Shown here: piece after piece, positions 9,991-19,251 of the stretch | Layout: every line of letters starts with the position of its first letter | Numbering within the stretch: position 1 is the stretch's first letter | Position numbers and translations under genes: made by a program | The notes under the pieces: generated by a model | Databases searched by the model: none | Seen by the model: the letters and a program-made list of their open reading frames with translations, nothing else | What the model was told of the DNA's origin: nothing | Assembly: GCA_963716455.1 (NCBI GenBank) | Contig: CAVQTK010000009.1 | Location: 6,537-70,536 of the forward strand | Direction of reading: 5' to 3' | Length of the DNA stretch: 64,000 nucleotides | Source of the DNA: CAVQTK01 sp963716455 | Lineage (GTDB): Bacteria > Pseudomonadota > Gammaproteobacteria > Coxiellales > Coxiellaceae

Positions 9991-10814
9991 ACCAGCGCCT
10001 CAAACTCGATGTCTTCTACTTCCTCTGGAGTCAAAATGAAATCAAAAATATCTAAATCCTGCTGCATGTGTATTTTGCTAGTGGTTCCTGTGAGTGGCAC
10101 AATTCCTATGAGAGTAGCAAAGCGAAAAATAGTTTGTGCAGGAGTTTTATTTAATCGTTGAGCGATTAAATTAACTTTTTTATTTATCAGCATCTCTGAG
10201 TTTGCTGTCAACAATGAAAACCCTTGATATTGGATTTGATGTGATTTGCAAAACTCACGAATAGTTTTATCCCAGCCAAGCTGGGCATAACATCTATTTT
10301 GCACAATTGCCGGCTTGATAGTAGCGTTTTGTACGAGCAATTCGAGTTGTTTGATATTGACATTACTAATTCCAATGCATTTGGCTTTACCTGTCGCATA
10401 TATTTTTTCTAACGCTTGCCAGGCTTGCCAATCCTTGGTAGTTAGTGTTTGCTGGGAATACGGTCCATGCAATAAATAGGAGTCGACATAATCGGTATGA
10501 AGATGTTCTAAAGAAGATTGAAAAGAGGTCTCAACTTGGGTGGCTATATCCGTTTGTGGATCATAAGGTACTCGATGGTCATGACCATCCAAGGGAGTAA
10601 ATTTAGTTTGTAAAAACAGTTTCTCCCGCTTGATACCCAAATTATCTAATTCAAGCAAAGCCTCTCCAACCAAATGCTCGCTATAATGCCGAGGTTGATT
10701 AGCGGTATCGATAGCAGTAAAACCTGACGATACGGCTAATTTCACTAGAGTGGTCGTAAGATTCTGTTTCCACGCAGTTCCGTAAATTAATTTGGGAAAA
10801 TTTTCTTGATTCAT
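9987..10814 (-). CDS. Aldo/keto reductase
   Basis: A 275-residue NAD(P)H-dependent oxidoreductase with a TIM-barrel fold. The catalytic residues of the family can be placed: Asp in AIDTANQPRHYSEHLVGEAL, Tyr in HYSE, Lys in FLQTKF and His in YLLHGPYS. The later segment KCIGISNVN and the C-terminal PLTGTTSKIHMQQDLDI match the cofactor-binding loops. It begins 22 bp after the YciI gene and overlaps the MFS gene by four bases, so these three are probably co-transcribed. Physiological substrate is not evident. Confidence 0.92.
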   Translation of the reverse strand: MNQENFPKLIYGTAWKQNLTTTLVKLAVSSGFTAIDTANQPRHYSEHLVGEALLELDNLGIKREKLFLQTKFTPLDGHDHRVPYDPQTDIATQVETSFQSSLEHLHTDYVDSYLLHGPYSQQTLTTKDWQAWQALEKIYATGKAKCIGISNVNIKQLELLVQNATIKPAIVQNRCYAQLGWDKTIREFCKSHQIQYQGFSLLTANSEMLINKKVNLIAQRLNKTPAQTIFRFATLIGIVPLTGTTSKIHMQQDLDIFDFILTPEEVEDIEFEALV

Positions 10815-10835
10815 AATTTTATAATGTAATACATC

Positions 10836-11141
10836 TTATTTGGCAGCTTCATATGGCGACACAAACCTTGCAAAATCTTGATGATACTTGATAGGGTTAA
10901 ATTCTATTATCTCATAATCTGCAATCTGATGAATATGGAATGGGTCCTGCTCTATAACAGTCTGAAGATGCTTACGATCGGTTAACTGCGAAATAATAAC
11001 GCCTCCTGTCCGCGGATTTCTAGGACCTGAAACTAAGAAAAAATTTTGTTGGTAGTTATCATCTAAAAATTTCCTATGCGCAGTTAGGTGGGCATCGACC
11101 TTTTCTAGAGATTTTTTATAACTTAGTAAAATAACAAACAT
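10836..11141 (-). CDS. YciI family protein
   Basis: A 101-residue protein with the YciI fold pattern: MFVILLSYKKSLEKVDAHL, then AHRKFLDDNYQQN, FLVSGPRNPRTGGVII and the conserved DPFHIHQIADYEIIEF. The His-Asp pair of YciI proteins is visible (AHLTAHRKFLD; DPFH). YciI-like proteins are small ferredoxin-like-fold proteins, mostly of unknown function, some acting as hydrolases or dehalogenase-like enzymes. It is the first gene of the leftward yciI-AKR-MFS unit. Confidence 0.88.
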   Translation of the reverse strand: MFVILLSYKKSLEKVDAHLTAHRKFLDDNYQQNFFLVSGPRNPRTGGVIISQLTDRKHLQTVIEQDPFHIHQIADYEIIEFNPIKYHQDFARFVSPYEAAK

Positions 11142-11329
11142 AAATATTTCCCCATTTTAACAACATGATAACTCTAGGTTTATTATAGAAAAAAACCCAT
11201 AACTTTCATTTTTGCAGTTAATAACATAAAATGTAAGCCTTTCGCAACTAATATGGGTGAAAAAACGGAACGATTGCTGCCATCGCAATTCAGAAAATTA
11301 TAATAGCCCTAGATATAAAAGGTATAAAA

Positions 11330-12631
11330 ATGAAAAACTGGAAATTACTCATTAGTTTTTTAATCATAACGATAATCTCTAACCAACTTGTTTTTGCAGC
11401 TAATCATTCACTCACTGAAGTTCAAATAAAAAACTCTATTAATTCACAACAAACATCTGCTCTTAATTTGCTTGAAAAATTAGTCAATATAAACAGTGGA
11501 ACACAAAATATAGCCGGGGTTCACCAGGTCGGAGAAATTGTACGCGAGCAATTTAATCAATTGGGATTTAAAACGCACTGGATTGAAGAACCGCCTAGTA
11601 TGAAACGAGCTGGAATACTTATCGCAGAACATACTGGCGCTTCTCCATCGAATATCCTGCTTATTGGTCACTTAGATACGGTATTTTCTCAGGATAGCTC
11701 CTTTAAAAAATTTACTCGGCATGGAAGTTTAATCACTGGACCTGGCATTATCGATGATAAAGGAGGCGTGGTGGTTATTTTATATGCTTTAAAAGCTTTA
11801 CAAGCTGCACAAGCTTTGAATGGAGCAAATATCACCGTGATTCTTACTGGCGATGAAGAGGATTCAGGCAAGCCGACCTCCATTTCGCGTAGACCTTTAG
11901 TCGAAGCCGCTAAAAAAAGTGATATCGCTTTAGAGTTTGAATGGTCAATGGACTTAAATTCTGCTGTCGTCGCACGACGTGGCATCAGCGCATGGACTAT
12001 AGAGACCCATGGCAATGAGGCACACTCATCAAAAATTTTTCAACCGTCTGTTGGCGATGGCGCCATTTTTGAGCTAAGCCGCATTCTTCATATGATGCGT
12101 ACAGAATTTGCTGCGGAAAAATATTTAACTTTTAATCCAGGAATTATTTTAGGCGGAAATACTGCTTCATTAAATGATATTAATCAAGGCAGCGCCCAAG
12201 GACTAGAAACTAAGGTAGCTAAAATCGCTGTAGTTAAAGGAGATGTACGTTTTATAAGTAATTATCAAAAGCAAGCATTTGAGAAAAAACTAACCGAAAT
12301 AGTAGCGCAACACTTACCCGGAACCCGCTCCACTATTCATTTCCAAGATCAAATTCCAGCAATGTCACCCAGCACAAACAATCTGGCATTACTGAAACAA
12401 TATAGCCAAGTGAGTATTGACTTAGGGTATGGTCCCGTTTTAGAGTTTGATCCCAAATTACGCGGAGCTTCCGATATCTCTCATATTGCCCAGTTAGTGC
12501 CTGCTAACCTTGGAGGTTTAGGACCTTACGGAACAGGAGCACATTCGGAACAAGAAACTTTGGATATCCACTCATTGGCTATTGCAACCCAACGTACAGC
12601 GGTACTAATTAATCGAATAATAAAGAATTGA
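11330..12631 (+). CDS. Secreted M20 family metallopeptidase (glutamate carboxypeptidase-like)
   Basis: A 433-residue zinc peptidase. Residues 1-24 form a Sec signal peptide ending near VFA-A. Metal and catalytic residues of the M20 family are visible: His114 and Asp116 in LIGHLDTVF, the bridging Asp in GPGIIDDKGG, the general-base pair Glu176-Glu177 in GDEEDSG, and a late His in GTGAHSEQE. A dimerisation/lid domain lies between (VVARRGISAWTIETHGNEAH). It probably acts in the periplasm or outside, removing C-terminal residues such as glutamate from peptides or folate-like compounds. Its 3' end overlaps the convergent nitronate monooxygenase gene by 23 bp. Confidence 0.93.
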   Translation: MKNWKLLISFLIITIISNQLVFAANHSLTEVQIKNSINSQQTSALNLLEKLVNINSGTQNIAGVHQVGEIVREQFNQLGFKTHWIEEPPSMKRAGILIAEHTGASPSNILLIGHLDTVFSQDSSFKKFTRHGSLITGPGIIDDKGGVVVILYALKALQAAQALNGANITVILTGDEEDSGKPTSISRRPLVEAAKKSDIALEFEWSMDLNSAVVARRGISAWTIETHGNEAHSSKIFQPSVGDGAIFELSRILHMMRTEFAAEKYLTFNPGIILGGNTASLNDINQGSAQGLETKVAKIAVVKGDVRFISNYQKQAFEKKLTEIVAQHLPGTRSTIHFQDQIPAMSPSTNNLALLKQYSQVSIDLGYGPVLEFDPKLRGASDISHIAQLVPANLGGLGPYGTGAHSEQETLDIHSLAIATQRTAVLINRIIKN

Positions 12632-13685
12632 TGTCGCTAATAATTTTTGCAATTAATTCTGCAGCCGAATAATCTTTACACATATATGAGGCTTGGCCTG
12701 CCCACATTGACATAAAATCGATACAATTTTGTTTTTCTGCCTCTTTGCGCATTGTGCGTGTAAGTGCGTTTTGTATCGGATACGGCAGAAGGTCCTCTTT
12801 ATACACCTCCATGCTGTGAATAAATTTATTCTTCATGCCACGCGCTAATTTTCCCGAAAAAACCCTGGTTAATGTCGTATTATCCTTTGTGGTACTCAAT
12901 AACATCTTTTTATATAGAGGATGGATACCCGTTTCAAAACAACTTAAAAACGCCGTACCCATTTGTACTCCTTCCGCACCTAGTAGCAATGAGGCAAGAA
13001 CTCCCCTGGCATCCATAATGCCGCCTGCAGCAATAACCGGGATCTGAATATGGTCGGATAATTGCGGAACTAAACTATTTACACCAATCAATGCATTTTC
13101 AGCCAAACCAATGAAGGTACCTCGATGCCCACCGGCTTCGCAGCCTTGAGCTACTATCAGATCTATTCCACTTTTTTGCAGTTGAATTGCTTCATCCAAA
13201 TGAGTAGCAGTACCAATTAGTATTGTTTCCTTATTTTTAAGTGCCGATATCCAAGAATTATCTGGAATACCAAAGGTAAAACTAAAAACAGGGACTTTCT
13301 CTTCAAGAATAATATTCATTTGGTCGTCAAAAGAGGGGATATAAGGAGGTTTTAGCGGTTCAATTTTAAGATTCAAATCCGCACCAATTCTCTCCAACAA
13401 TTGACACATTTTATTTACCTGATTACAAGCAACATGCTGTTCTTCTGGAACAAAAAGATTAACTGCAAAAGGATTTTTTGTTTTTGCACGAATTAATTTT
13501 ATAGCCTGTCTCATTTCATCTGGGGACAAAAAACCAGCAGCAAAAGAGCCGAGACAATTTGCATTAGAGACGGCTGCAACCAATTCAGGTGTGGTCGCTC
13601 CCCCAGCCATTGGAGCTTGTATAATTGGATATTGAATGCCTAACTTTTTAGTGACTTGGGTAATTGGCCACATAAATTTTTCCAT
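12609..13685 (-). CDS. Nitronate monooxygenase (2-nitropropane dioxygenase family)
   Basis: A 358-residue FMN-dependent TIM-barrel enzyme that oxidises nitronates such as propionate 3-nitronate. Visible features are the N-terminal YPIIQAPMAGGATTPELVAA, the AAGFLSPDEM loop, GCEAGGHRGTF and the FMN-phosphate-binding AAGGIMDARGVLASLLLGAE followed by GVQMGTAFL. Two methionines at the N-terminus (codons 1 and 5) are both possible starts. The gene stands alone, convergent with the M20 peptidase. Confidence 0.92.
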   Translation of the reverse strand: MEKFMWPITQVTKKLGIQYPIIQAPMAGGATTPELVAAVSNANCLGSFAAGFLSPDEMRQAIKLIRAKTKNPFAVNLFVPEEQHVACNQVNKMCQLLERIGADLNLKIEPLKPPYIPSFDDQMNIILEEKVPVFSFTFGIPDNSWISALKNKETILIGTATHLDEAIQLQKSGIDLIVAQGCEAGGHRGTFIGLAENALIGVNSLVPQLSDHIQIPVIAAGGIMDARGVLASLLLGAEGVQMGTAFLSCFETGIHPLYKKMLLSTTKDNTTLTRVFSGKLARGMKNKFIHSMEVYKEDLLPYPIQNALTRTMRKEAEKQNCIDFMSMWAGQASYMCKDYSAAELIAKIISDINSLLFD

Positions 13686-13771
13686 TGATTAAAGTAGTCA
13701 AATTTTATACTATGCAATTCAATATCAAAGCTAACTGCGGCGAACAAATTTTAATATCATAAGATGATTTT

Positions 13772-14947
13772 ATGCAAGAACAAGTAAAACTTCCATTTAT
13801 AACACTCTTGTTGTTAATTTCTTTTGCCTCGGTAAATGCCGTACTCTTTACTCCTGCCTTACCGAATATTGCTTCTTTTTATACAATAAGTGCAACCACT
13901 GCCCAACAAACTATCATCTGGTTTCTAATAGGCTATAGTATAGGCCAACTTTTATATGGTCCCATTGCTAATCGTTTTGGAAGAAAGCCTGCCCTTTATG
14001 CAGGCATTAGTTTACAAATTTTAAGCAGTTTATTTTGTGCTTTTGCAGGAACTATTCAGGAATTTGGATTATTAGTAATTGCCCGATTTATGCTAGCGAT
14101 AGGGTCAGGAGTTGGCTTAAAAATGACTTTCACTTTAGTAAATGAAAGTTACGAACCCAAGGTTGCCAGCCAAAAAATATCTTATTTACTACTCGCTTTT
14201 GCCATTACTCCAGGTTTAGGTATAGCCATTGGTGGGATTTTAAATAAATATTTCGGTTGGACCAGTTGTTTTTATGCCGGCGCACTTTATGGGCTGATAC
14301 TACTTTTCCTCACCATTCGTTTGCCAGAAACTCAAACTACCTTAAATTTAGATGCACTTAAAATAAAACATTTACTACAAGAATATAAAAACCAATTTAA
14401 AAATACACAATTAATTTATGGCGGATTGCTGATGGGTTGTAGTACCTGTTTCGTGTATGCATTCGCCACAATTGCACCGTTTATTTCTATTAATCTCTTT
14501 GGCATGACCAGTGCAGAATATGGCTTAACTAATATCTTGCCTGCGCTTGGAATGATCATGGGCTCTTTGGTAAGCGCCCAACTCCCAAATAAATATTCAC
14601 TTGAAGCTATTATTAAAGCCGGAATAGGAATAATAGGTTTAGGAGTGATTTTAATGCTGGTATTGATGCTACTGCATCTTGCCATTTTATTTTCGCTTTT
14701 TTTACCAATGATTATTATTTTTTTTGGCTTATGTTTTATTCTTGCAAATGCCTCAACTATTGCTATGAGTAATGCCACTGATAAAGCACACGGTGCAGCA
14801 GTGATGAGTTTCATCAATATGGGGTTGGCAACTATAGCCGTATTTCTTATCAGTTTTTTTCCTATCAACACTCTATTGTTGCCCAGTGTTTTTCTTGTTT
14901 TTTATTTTATAATGCTAAGAATATTTAACAGCCTTTGTTATAAATAA
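13772..14947 (+). CDS. MFS transporter, Bcr/CflA-like
   Basis: A 391-residue membrane carrier of about twelve segments. Diagnostic segments are LYGPIANRFGRKPALYAGI (loop 2-3 motif), RFMLAIGSGVGLKMTFTLVN, and GLGIAIGGILNKYFGWTSCF (motif C region). It belongs with the other three MFS genes in this first third of the window but shares no obvious recent duplication with them. A 10-residue hydrophilic start MQEQVKLPF precedes the first helix. Substrate unknown. Confidence 0.9.
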   Translation: MQEQVKLPFITLLLLISFASVNAVLFTPALPNIASFYTISATTAQQTIIWFLIGYSIGQLLYGPIANRFGRKPALYAGISLQILSSLFCAFAGTIQEFGLLVIARFMLAIGSGVGLKMTFTLVNESYEPKVASQKISYLLLAFAITPGLGIAIGGILNKYFGWTSCFYAGALYGLILLFLTIRLPETQTTLNLDALKIKHLLQEYKNQFKNTQLIYGGLLMGCSTCFVYAFATIAPFISINLFGMTSAEYGLTNILPALGMIMGSLVSAQLPNKYSLEAIIKAGIGIIGLGVILMLVLMLLHLAILFSLFLPMIIIFFGLCFILANASTIAMSNATDKAHGAAVMSFINMGLATIAVFLISFFPINTLLLPSVFLVFYFIMLRIFNSLCYK

Positions 14948-14968
14948 TTCATTTATTAAGCAATCTGA

Positions 14969-14998
14969 TCCGGCATATCAGCGAAGCCGATTGCCGGA
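14969..14998. terminator. Hairpin between convergent genes
   Basis: TCCGGCA (14969-14975) pairs with TGCCGGA (14992-14998) across a 16-base loop. It sits between the stop of the rightward MFS gene and the stop of the small leftward gene. No strong T-run follows on either side, so a terminator role is only suggested by position. Confidence 0.3.
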
Positions 14999-15004
14999 AT
15001 ACTG

Positions 15005-15235
15005 TTATCCCACAAAGCTGATTTTTTGCTGGGAGTGAAAACAACTCGTAAACTTCAAGATACTGAATTTTTTTAGAGCTTCTCTACGGGTTAAAATGAT
15101 TTCTGCTTGTTCAATCAATTGACCTACTTGCAGTACATGCAATTGCCTATGATGCTCCAAGTAATGGCCGGTAAATCCAACCAATAAAGCTAAAAGAAAG
15201 CTGATCTTACGGACGCCAATAGAATCTTTAATCAT
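15005..15235 (-). CDS. Small hypothetical protein, possible membrane anchor
   Basis: A 76-codon frame with a good ribosome site (GTGAGGTAGT before ATG). The product begins with a short basic stretch, one hydrophobic segment (ISFLLALLVGFTGHYL), and then a hydrophilic tail. I do not recognise a family. It has no overlapping gene on either strand and is followed by the hairpin at 14969-14998. It could be a real short membrane protein or the remnant of a longer one. Confidence 0.4.
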   Translation of the reverse strand: MIKDSIGVRKISFLLALLVGFTGHYLEHHRQLHVLQVGQLIEQAEIILTRREALKKFSILKFTSCFHSQQKISFVG

Positions 15236-15526
15236 ACTACCTCACTTATCTACCTAATTATTTACTACCTGTTTTTCCTTCTCTAAAGACTCGTGCATGG
15301 CATTATTAGAACATAATCAGCATAAAATATATGCAATAGGATCTTGACAGTTTGGCGCCAGATATTTCCTACACCCACATAAAAATAAAACATTTATAAT
15401 CAACTACATAGTAATTAACTGATTACCTCGAAGTGAATACTATTGCAGATACATTACTCTCCCATTTACTTTTATAATTGAACAAATTATGATACAAAGA
15501 AAACACAGCTTTTAATGGAATTTACC

Positions 15527-17077
15527 ATGCTTGATACGCCTATCGCAGATCAGACCTCACCCTTATCGCAAACTCTTAACCATAAAGCAGGTTGGGTCCT
15601 ATTTGCAGCTTGCATTTTAGGAATTATGATCCAAATTGATTACAGTGCCGTGAATGTCGCTTTAGTAGACATTGCAAATACAGTCAAAATCAATCTATCT
15701 ACTGCACAATGGATATTAAGCGCTTACGTTTTAGCTTGGGGCTCTTTTGTCCTAGCGGCTGGACGCCTAGCTGATCTCTTCGGCAAACGCCGAATTTTCT
15801 TAATAGGTACCTTATTATTTATGCTGGGATCAGGTTTAACCGGAGCTGCTAGCCATGCATTATGGCTAGTGCTCGGGCGGGTGATTCAAGGCATAGGTGG
15901 TGCTCTATTTTTACCGGGCCTATACACTTTAGTGTTTACCGCCTACCCCGAACATAAGCGTGGCATGGCCTTTGGAGTGCTTACTGCAGCCATTGCAATA
16001 GGTTTAGCAATTGGGCCTACTTTCGGAGGAGTGGTAGTTCACGTGTTAAATTGGCGGTGGATTTTTTTTCTTAACATCCCACTTGGAATACCTGTAGTTG
16101 CAATCGTACTTTGGGCTATTAAACGCGAACCCTGGCGAACTAGCCAAGAATCCATGGATTACATAGGCGCTGCATTATTGGCATTTATTTTGCTTACTTT
16201 TATGTTCGCCCTCAATCATATTAGTAACTGGGGAATTATTTCTACCCCTTTCTTCGCTACTATGCTCATCCTCTCAGCATTAATATTTATCTTTATAATT
16301 TTTGAACGCCGCCAAGCCTATCCTTTGATCGGGATAGAATTGTTTAGCAATCGTGCTTTTTTAGGATGCAGCTTTACATTTATTTTTCTGGGTTATAATT
16401 TCGCTACAACCTTAATTATTGCTAATCTCTATTTACAAAATGCCTTAGGTTATTCTGCATTGACAGCAGGCTTAATCTTTTTAATTATGACCGTCATGTT
16501 CGGAATTTTATCAATTCATGGTGGGAAGATGGTTGATCGCATGGACCCTAGAATTCCCATCGCCGGAGGTGCAACAGCCACATTAATTTCTATGTTGATT
16601 TTTGCCACTTGTACTACTCATAGTCCTTTGTGGCAACCCATACTGGCATTAGTAACAGTTGGCATTGGCATTGGCCTTGGTTTCCCCGCTTTAAATACGA
16701 CTATGATGAAAACTGTCGATTCCAGCTTGTTAAATACAGCTTCCGGTGCTTTTTCTATGTTTGGCCTTATCGGTAATACTATCGGACTTATTTTTAGTTC
16801 TTTATTAATTGTTTTATTAGGTCAACAAAAATTAACTGAATTATTAGCCAATCAAAATTTTACCACCCAACAACTGAACACTCTACGCACAATCATCAAT
16901 AGTACTCATTACGACCCTGCGCAATTAGTGAATTTTCCTACCTCTTCGATTCCTTTACTTATGGATAGCTTACGCAAAGCTTTTATCCACGCTATGTCAA
17001 TTAGCATGTTGCTTGCAGCCGCTTTATCATTATTAAGTATTATTCTTACCCTGGTTTTTATTAAATTAAAAAAATGA
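15527..17077 (+). CDS. MFS drug/H+ antiporter, EmrB/QacA-like (DHA2, 14 segments)
   Basis: About 516 residues, the length of 14-segment DHA2 exporters. Diagnostic parts are IQIDYSAVNVALVDIA (motif D1), SAYVLAWGSFVLAAGRLADL followed by FGKRRIF (motif A), RVIQGIGGALFLPGLYTLVF (motif B) and GLAIGPTFGGVVVHVLNWRW (motif C). ATG 15527 is preferred, though an in-frame ATG four codons earlier is possible. EmrB partners usually need an EmrA adaptor; none is adjacent, so it may act alone in the inner membrane. Confidence 0.93.
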   Translation: MLDTPIADQTSPLSQTLNHKAGWVLFAACILGIMIQIDYSAVNVALVDIANTVKINLSTAQWILSAYVLAWGSFVLAAGRLADLFGKRRIFLIGTLLFMLGSGLTGAASHALWLVLGRVIQGIGGALFLPGLYTLVFTAYPEHKRGMAFGVLTAAIAIGLAIGPTFGGVVVHVLNWRWIFFLNIPLGIPVVAIVLWAIKREPWRTSQESMDYIGAALLAFILLTFMFALNHISNWGIISTPFFATMLILSALIFIFIIFERRQAYPLIGIELFSNRAFLGCSFTFIFLGYNFATTLIIANLYLQNALGYSALTAGLIFLIMTVMFGILSIHGGKMVDRMDPRIPIAGGATATLISMLIFATCTTHSPLWQPILALVTVGIGIGLGFPALNTTMMKTVDSSLLNTASGAFSMFGLIGNTIGLIFSSLLIVLLGQQKLTELLANQNFTTQQLNTLRTIINSTHYDPAQLVNFPTSSIPLLMDSLRKAFIHAMSISMLLAAALSLLSIILTLVFIKLKK

Positions 17078-17100
17078 TCTCTATAAAAATTTTCATAAAT

Positions 17101-17133
17101 TTGACACGGCATTTGTAATGGTGTAACATTACA
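17101..17133 (+). promoter_or_regulatory. trp operon promoter with overlapping operator-like palindrome
   Basis: TTGACA (17101-17106), a 17-bp spacer and TAACAT (17124-17129) form a good sigma70 promoter. A palindrome with 7-bp perfect arms, TGTAATG (17114-17120) and CATTACA (17127-17133), straddles the -10 box. Its 18-bp core has the length and outer GTA/TAC ends of the E. coli TrpR operator but lacks the CTAG core, so the repressor identity is open. Transcription would begin near 17136, leaving only about 26 nt of leader, too little for a leader-peptide attenuator. Confidence 0.65.
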
Positions 17134-17161
17134 TTAGTATCTATTAATAAGAGTATATACC

Positions 17162-18631
17162 ATGTTTCATTCTATAACCAAAAGTAATTTTCTATCTCTA
17201 GCGCAGCAACATCCTTATGTTACTGTGTACCAAGAATTTTTAGCCGACACGCTAACGCCTATCACTGTCTTAGAATGCTTATCACAAAAAAATTCGCTGG
17301 GGATACTATTAGAATCAGGATTAAAAGGTACGAATAACGATTTTTCTTTTATCGGATTTCAACCCTATGCCACTTTTGTAACCACAAAAGGTGTAACCAC
17401 ATTTAGTACTCCAATATTAGCAGAAAATTACCAGTCATCTCCTTTAACATTGTTGCGACAATTTCAGCAACGTTTTCACTGTATTAGTGATGAACATTCG
17501 CAGTTGGCGGGTCAAATGATGGGTTTTTTATCTTACGATGCTATTCGTCACTTTGAAAAATTACCTGACCAGCATTTGGCAAACTCTGATCTTCCCGATA
17601 TACTCTTTCATTTTTATCGGATTAACCTCATTTTTGATCACACCAAAAACAAACTCTTATTAGCTATTGTCACTCAACCTGGTGTAGGCGCACAGGCGGA
17701 ATTAGTCTATGAACAGGCACAGCAAGAAATAGCACTTCTTATTCAGAGCATACAACAATTTACTCCATCTATCCCTTCTCTTCCAACTCAACAATATAAT
17801 ATTTCGTCTTCTCATGCGGATTTCGCTACCGATTGTAGCGATGATCAATATCAAGAAAAGGTAAAATTGGCCAAATCCTTTATTTCAGCCGGTGATGCTT
17901 TTCAAATTGTTTTATCCAGAACTTTTTTTAAAAAAGTGGACTCAACACCCTTAGCCATTTATCGTACCTTACGCTATAGCAATCCAACTCCGTACATGTT
18001 TTATTTTACTACCCCAGAATATACCTTGTTAGGTGCTTCGCCAGAAAAATTAGTTAGTCTAAAAGAAAAAAATGTTACTATTGCACCAATCGCAGGAACG
18101 TTACCAACTAATCAAGATAGTGAAACATTGTTGACGCAATTGCTTAATGACAAAAAGCAATGTGCAGAACATATTATGTTAGTTGACTTAGCACGCAATG
18201 ATATAGGCTCAATCTGTGAGCCCGGCAGTGTACATGTTTCCAAACTAATGCACGATCAACATCTTACCCACTTAATACATTTAGTTAGTTATGTGGAAGG
18301 CAAATTAGCCAAAGAATATGATGTTTTCGATTTAATAAAAGCTGTTTTTCCTGCGGGAACTCTCAGTGGTGCACCCAAAATACGCGCCATGGAAATCATT
18401 GATGGTTTAGAAAATTCTAAACGTCATCTATATGGAGGAGCCATCTGTAAAATAGATAGGTTAGGAAATTTAGATAGCTGTATCATCATTCGCAGCGGAT
18501 TAATTCAAAATGGAATGATACAAATACGCGCCGGAGCTGGAATTGTATTTGATTCTAAGCCTGAAGAAGAATCTGCAGAGACTCGTCATAAAGCTCTTAG
18601 CGTAATGCAAGCCGTTATAGGTACCATATGA
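17162..18631 (+). CDS. trpE: Anthranilate synthase component I
   Basis: Converts chorismate plus ammonia (or glutamine via TrpG) into anthranilate. It has 489 residues. The N-terminal domain carries the tryptophan feedback motif LLES followed by a serine nine residues later (LLESGLKGTNNDFS), so feedback inhibition is probably kept. The C-terminal chorismate-binding domain shows DAFQIVLSRTF, MLVDLARNDIG, FPAGTLSGAPKIRAMEIIDG and IRAGAGIVFDS. First gene of the trp operon, 29 bp downstream of the palindrome at the promoter; its stop overlaps the trpG start (ATGA). Confidence 0.96.
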   Translation: MFHSITKSNFLSLAQQHPYVTVYQEFLADTLTPITVLECLSQKNSLGILLESGLKGTNNDFSFIGFQPYATFVTTKGVTTFSTPILAENYQSSPLTLLRQFQQRFHCISDEHSQLAGQMMGFLSYDAIRHFEKLPDQHLANSDLPDILFHFYRINLIFDHTKNKLLLAIVTQPGVGAQAELVYEQAQQEIALLIQSIQQFTPSIPSLPTQQYNISSSHADFATDCSDDQYQEKVKLAKSFISAGDAFQIVLSRTFFKKVDSTPLAIYRTLRYSNPTPYMFYFTTPEYTLLGASPEKLVSLKEKNVTIAPIAGTLPTNQDSETLLTQLLNDKKQCAEHIMLVDLARNDIGSICEPGSVHVSKLMHDQHLTHLIHLVSYVEGKLAKEYDVFDLIKAVFPAGTLSGAPKIRAMEIIDGLENSKRHLYGGAICKIDRLGNLDSCIIIRSGLIQNGMIQIRAGAGIVFDSKPEEESAETRHKALSVMQAVIGTI

Positions 18632-19251
18632 TTTTAATCATCGATAACTATGACAGTTTTGTTTACAATCTTTATCAGCAAATAGCTCCATTTGTGCATG
18701 AAGTCCGCATTGTAAGGAATGATGCCATTAGCTTGACAGAAATTTCCGCTTTAAATCCCCAAGGAATTATATTATCTCCTGGTCCAGGCCGCCCAGAAGA
18801 GGCAGGAATATGTATTAATCTAGTGAAAAAATTTAGCGGTCAGATGCCAATTCTTGGTGTTTGCTTGGGGCATCAAGCATTAGCTGTAGCTTTCAACGCT
18901 AAGGTTATTGCTGCTAAACAAATTGTTCACGGCAAAGCTGCAGCGATTTTTCATTATCGGCAACAGCTTTACCAACCTATGCCCCTGCCTTTTGTCGCAG
19001 GTCGCTATCATTCTTTAACAGTCTCTCGAGAGAATTTCCCAAGCGAATTAGTTATTGAAGCTGAAACTGAAGATGGTTTAATTATGGGAATTCGACATCA
19101 ACATCATGCTACTTTTGGTGTACAATTCCACCCCGAATCGATCTTAACTCCGGAAGGACAGCAATTTTTGCAGGCTTTTGCTCATATCGTAGACTGCTTT
19201 TCAAACCAAAGTTTGAGAAAAAAGTCTACTGAAGAAACCAATTTATGTTAA
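18628..19251 (+). CDS. trpG: Anthranilate synthase component II, glutamine amidotransferase
   Basis: Supplies ammonia from glutamine to TrpE. It has 207 residues and is a class I amidotransferase: oxyanion segment ILSPGPGRPEEAGI, nucleophile Cys79 in GVCLGHQA, and the His-Glu pair in VQFHPESI. The ATG overlaps the trpE stop by four bases and the end overlaps trpD by seven bases. Family members sometimes serve both trp and folate pathways (TrpG/PabA); which applies here cannot be told. Confidence 0.95.
   Translation: MILIIDNYDSFVYNLYQQIAPFVHEVRIVRNDAISLTEISALNPQGIILSPGPGRPEEAGICINLVKKFSGQMPILGVCLGHQALAVAFNAKVIAAKQIVHGKAAAIFHYRQQLYQPMPLPFVAGRYHSLTVSRENFPSELVIEAETEDGLIMGIRHQHHATFGVQFHPESILTPEGQQFLQAFAHIVDCFSNQSLRKKSTEETNLC

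Noticed and set aside
17136..17161. Possible trp leader-peptide attenuator
   Set aside because: Only about 26 nt separate the likely transcription start from trpE; no leader frame with tryptophan codons and no alternative stems fit.
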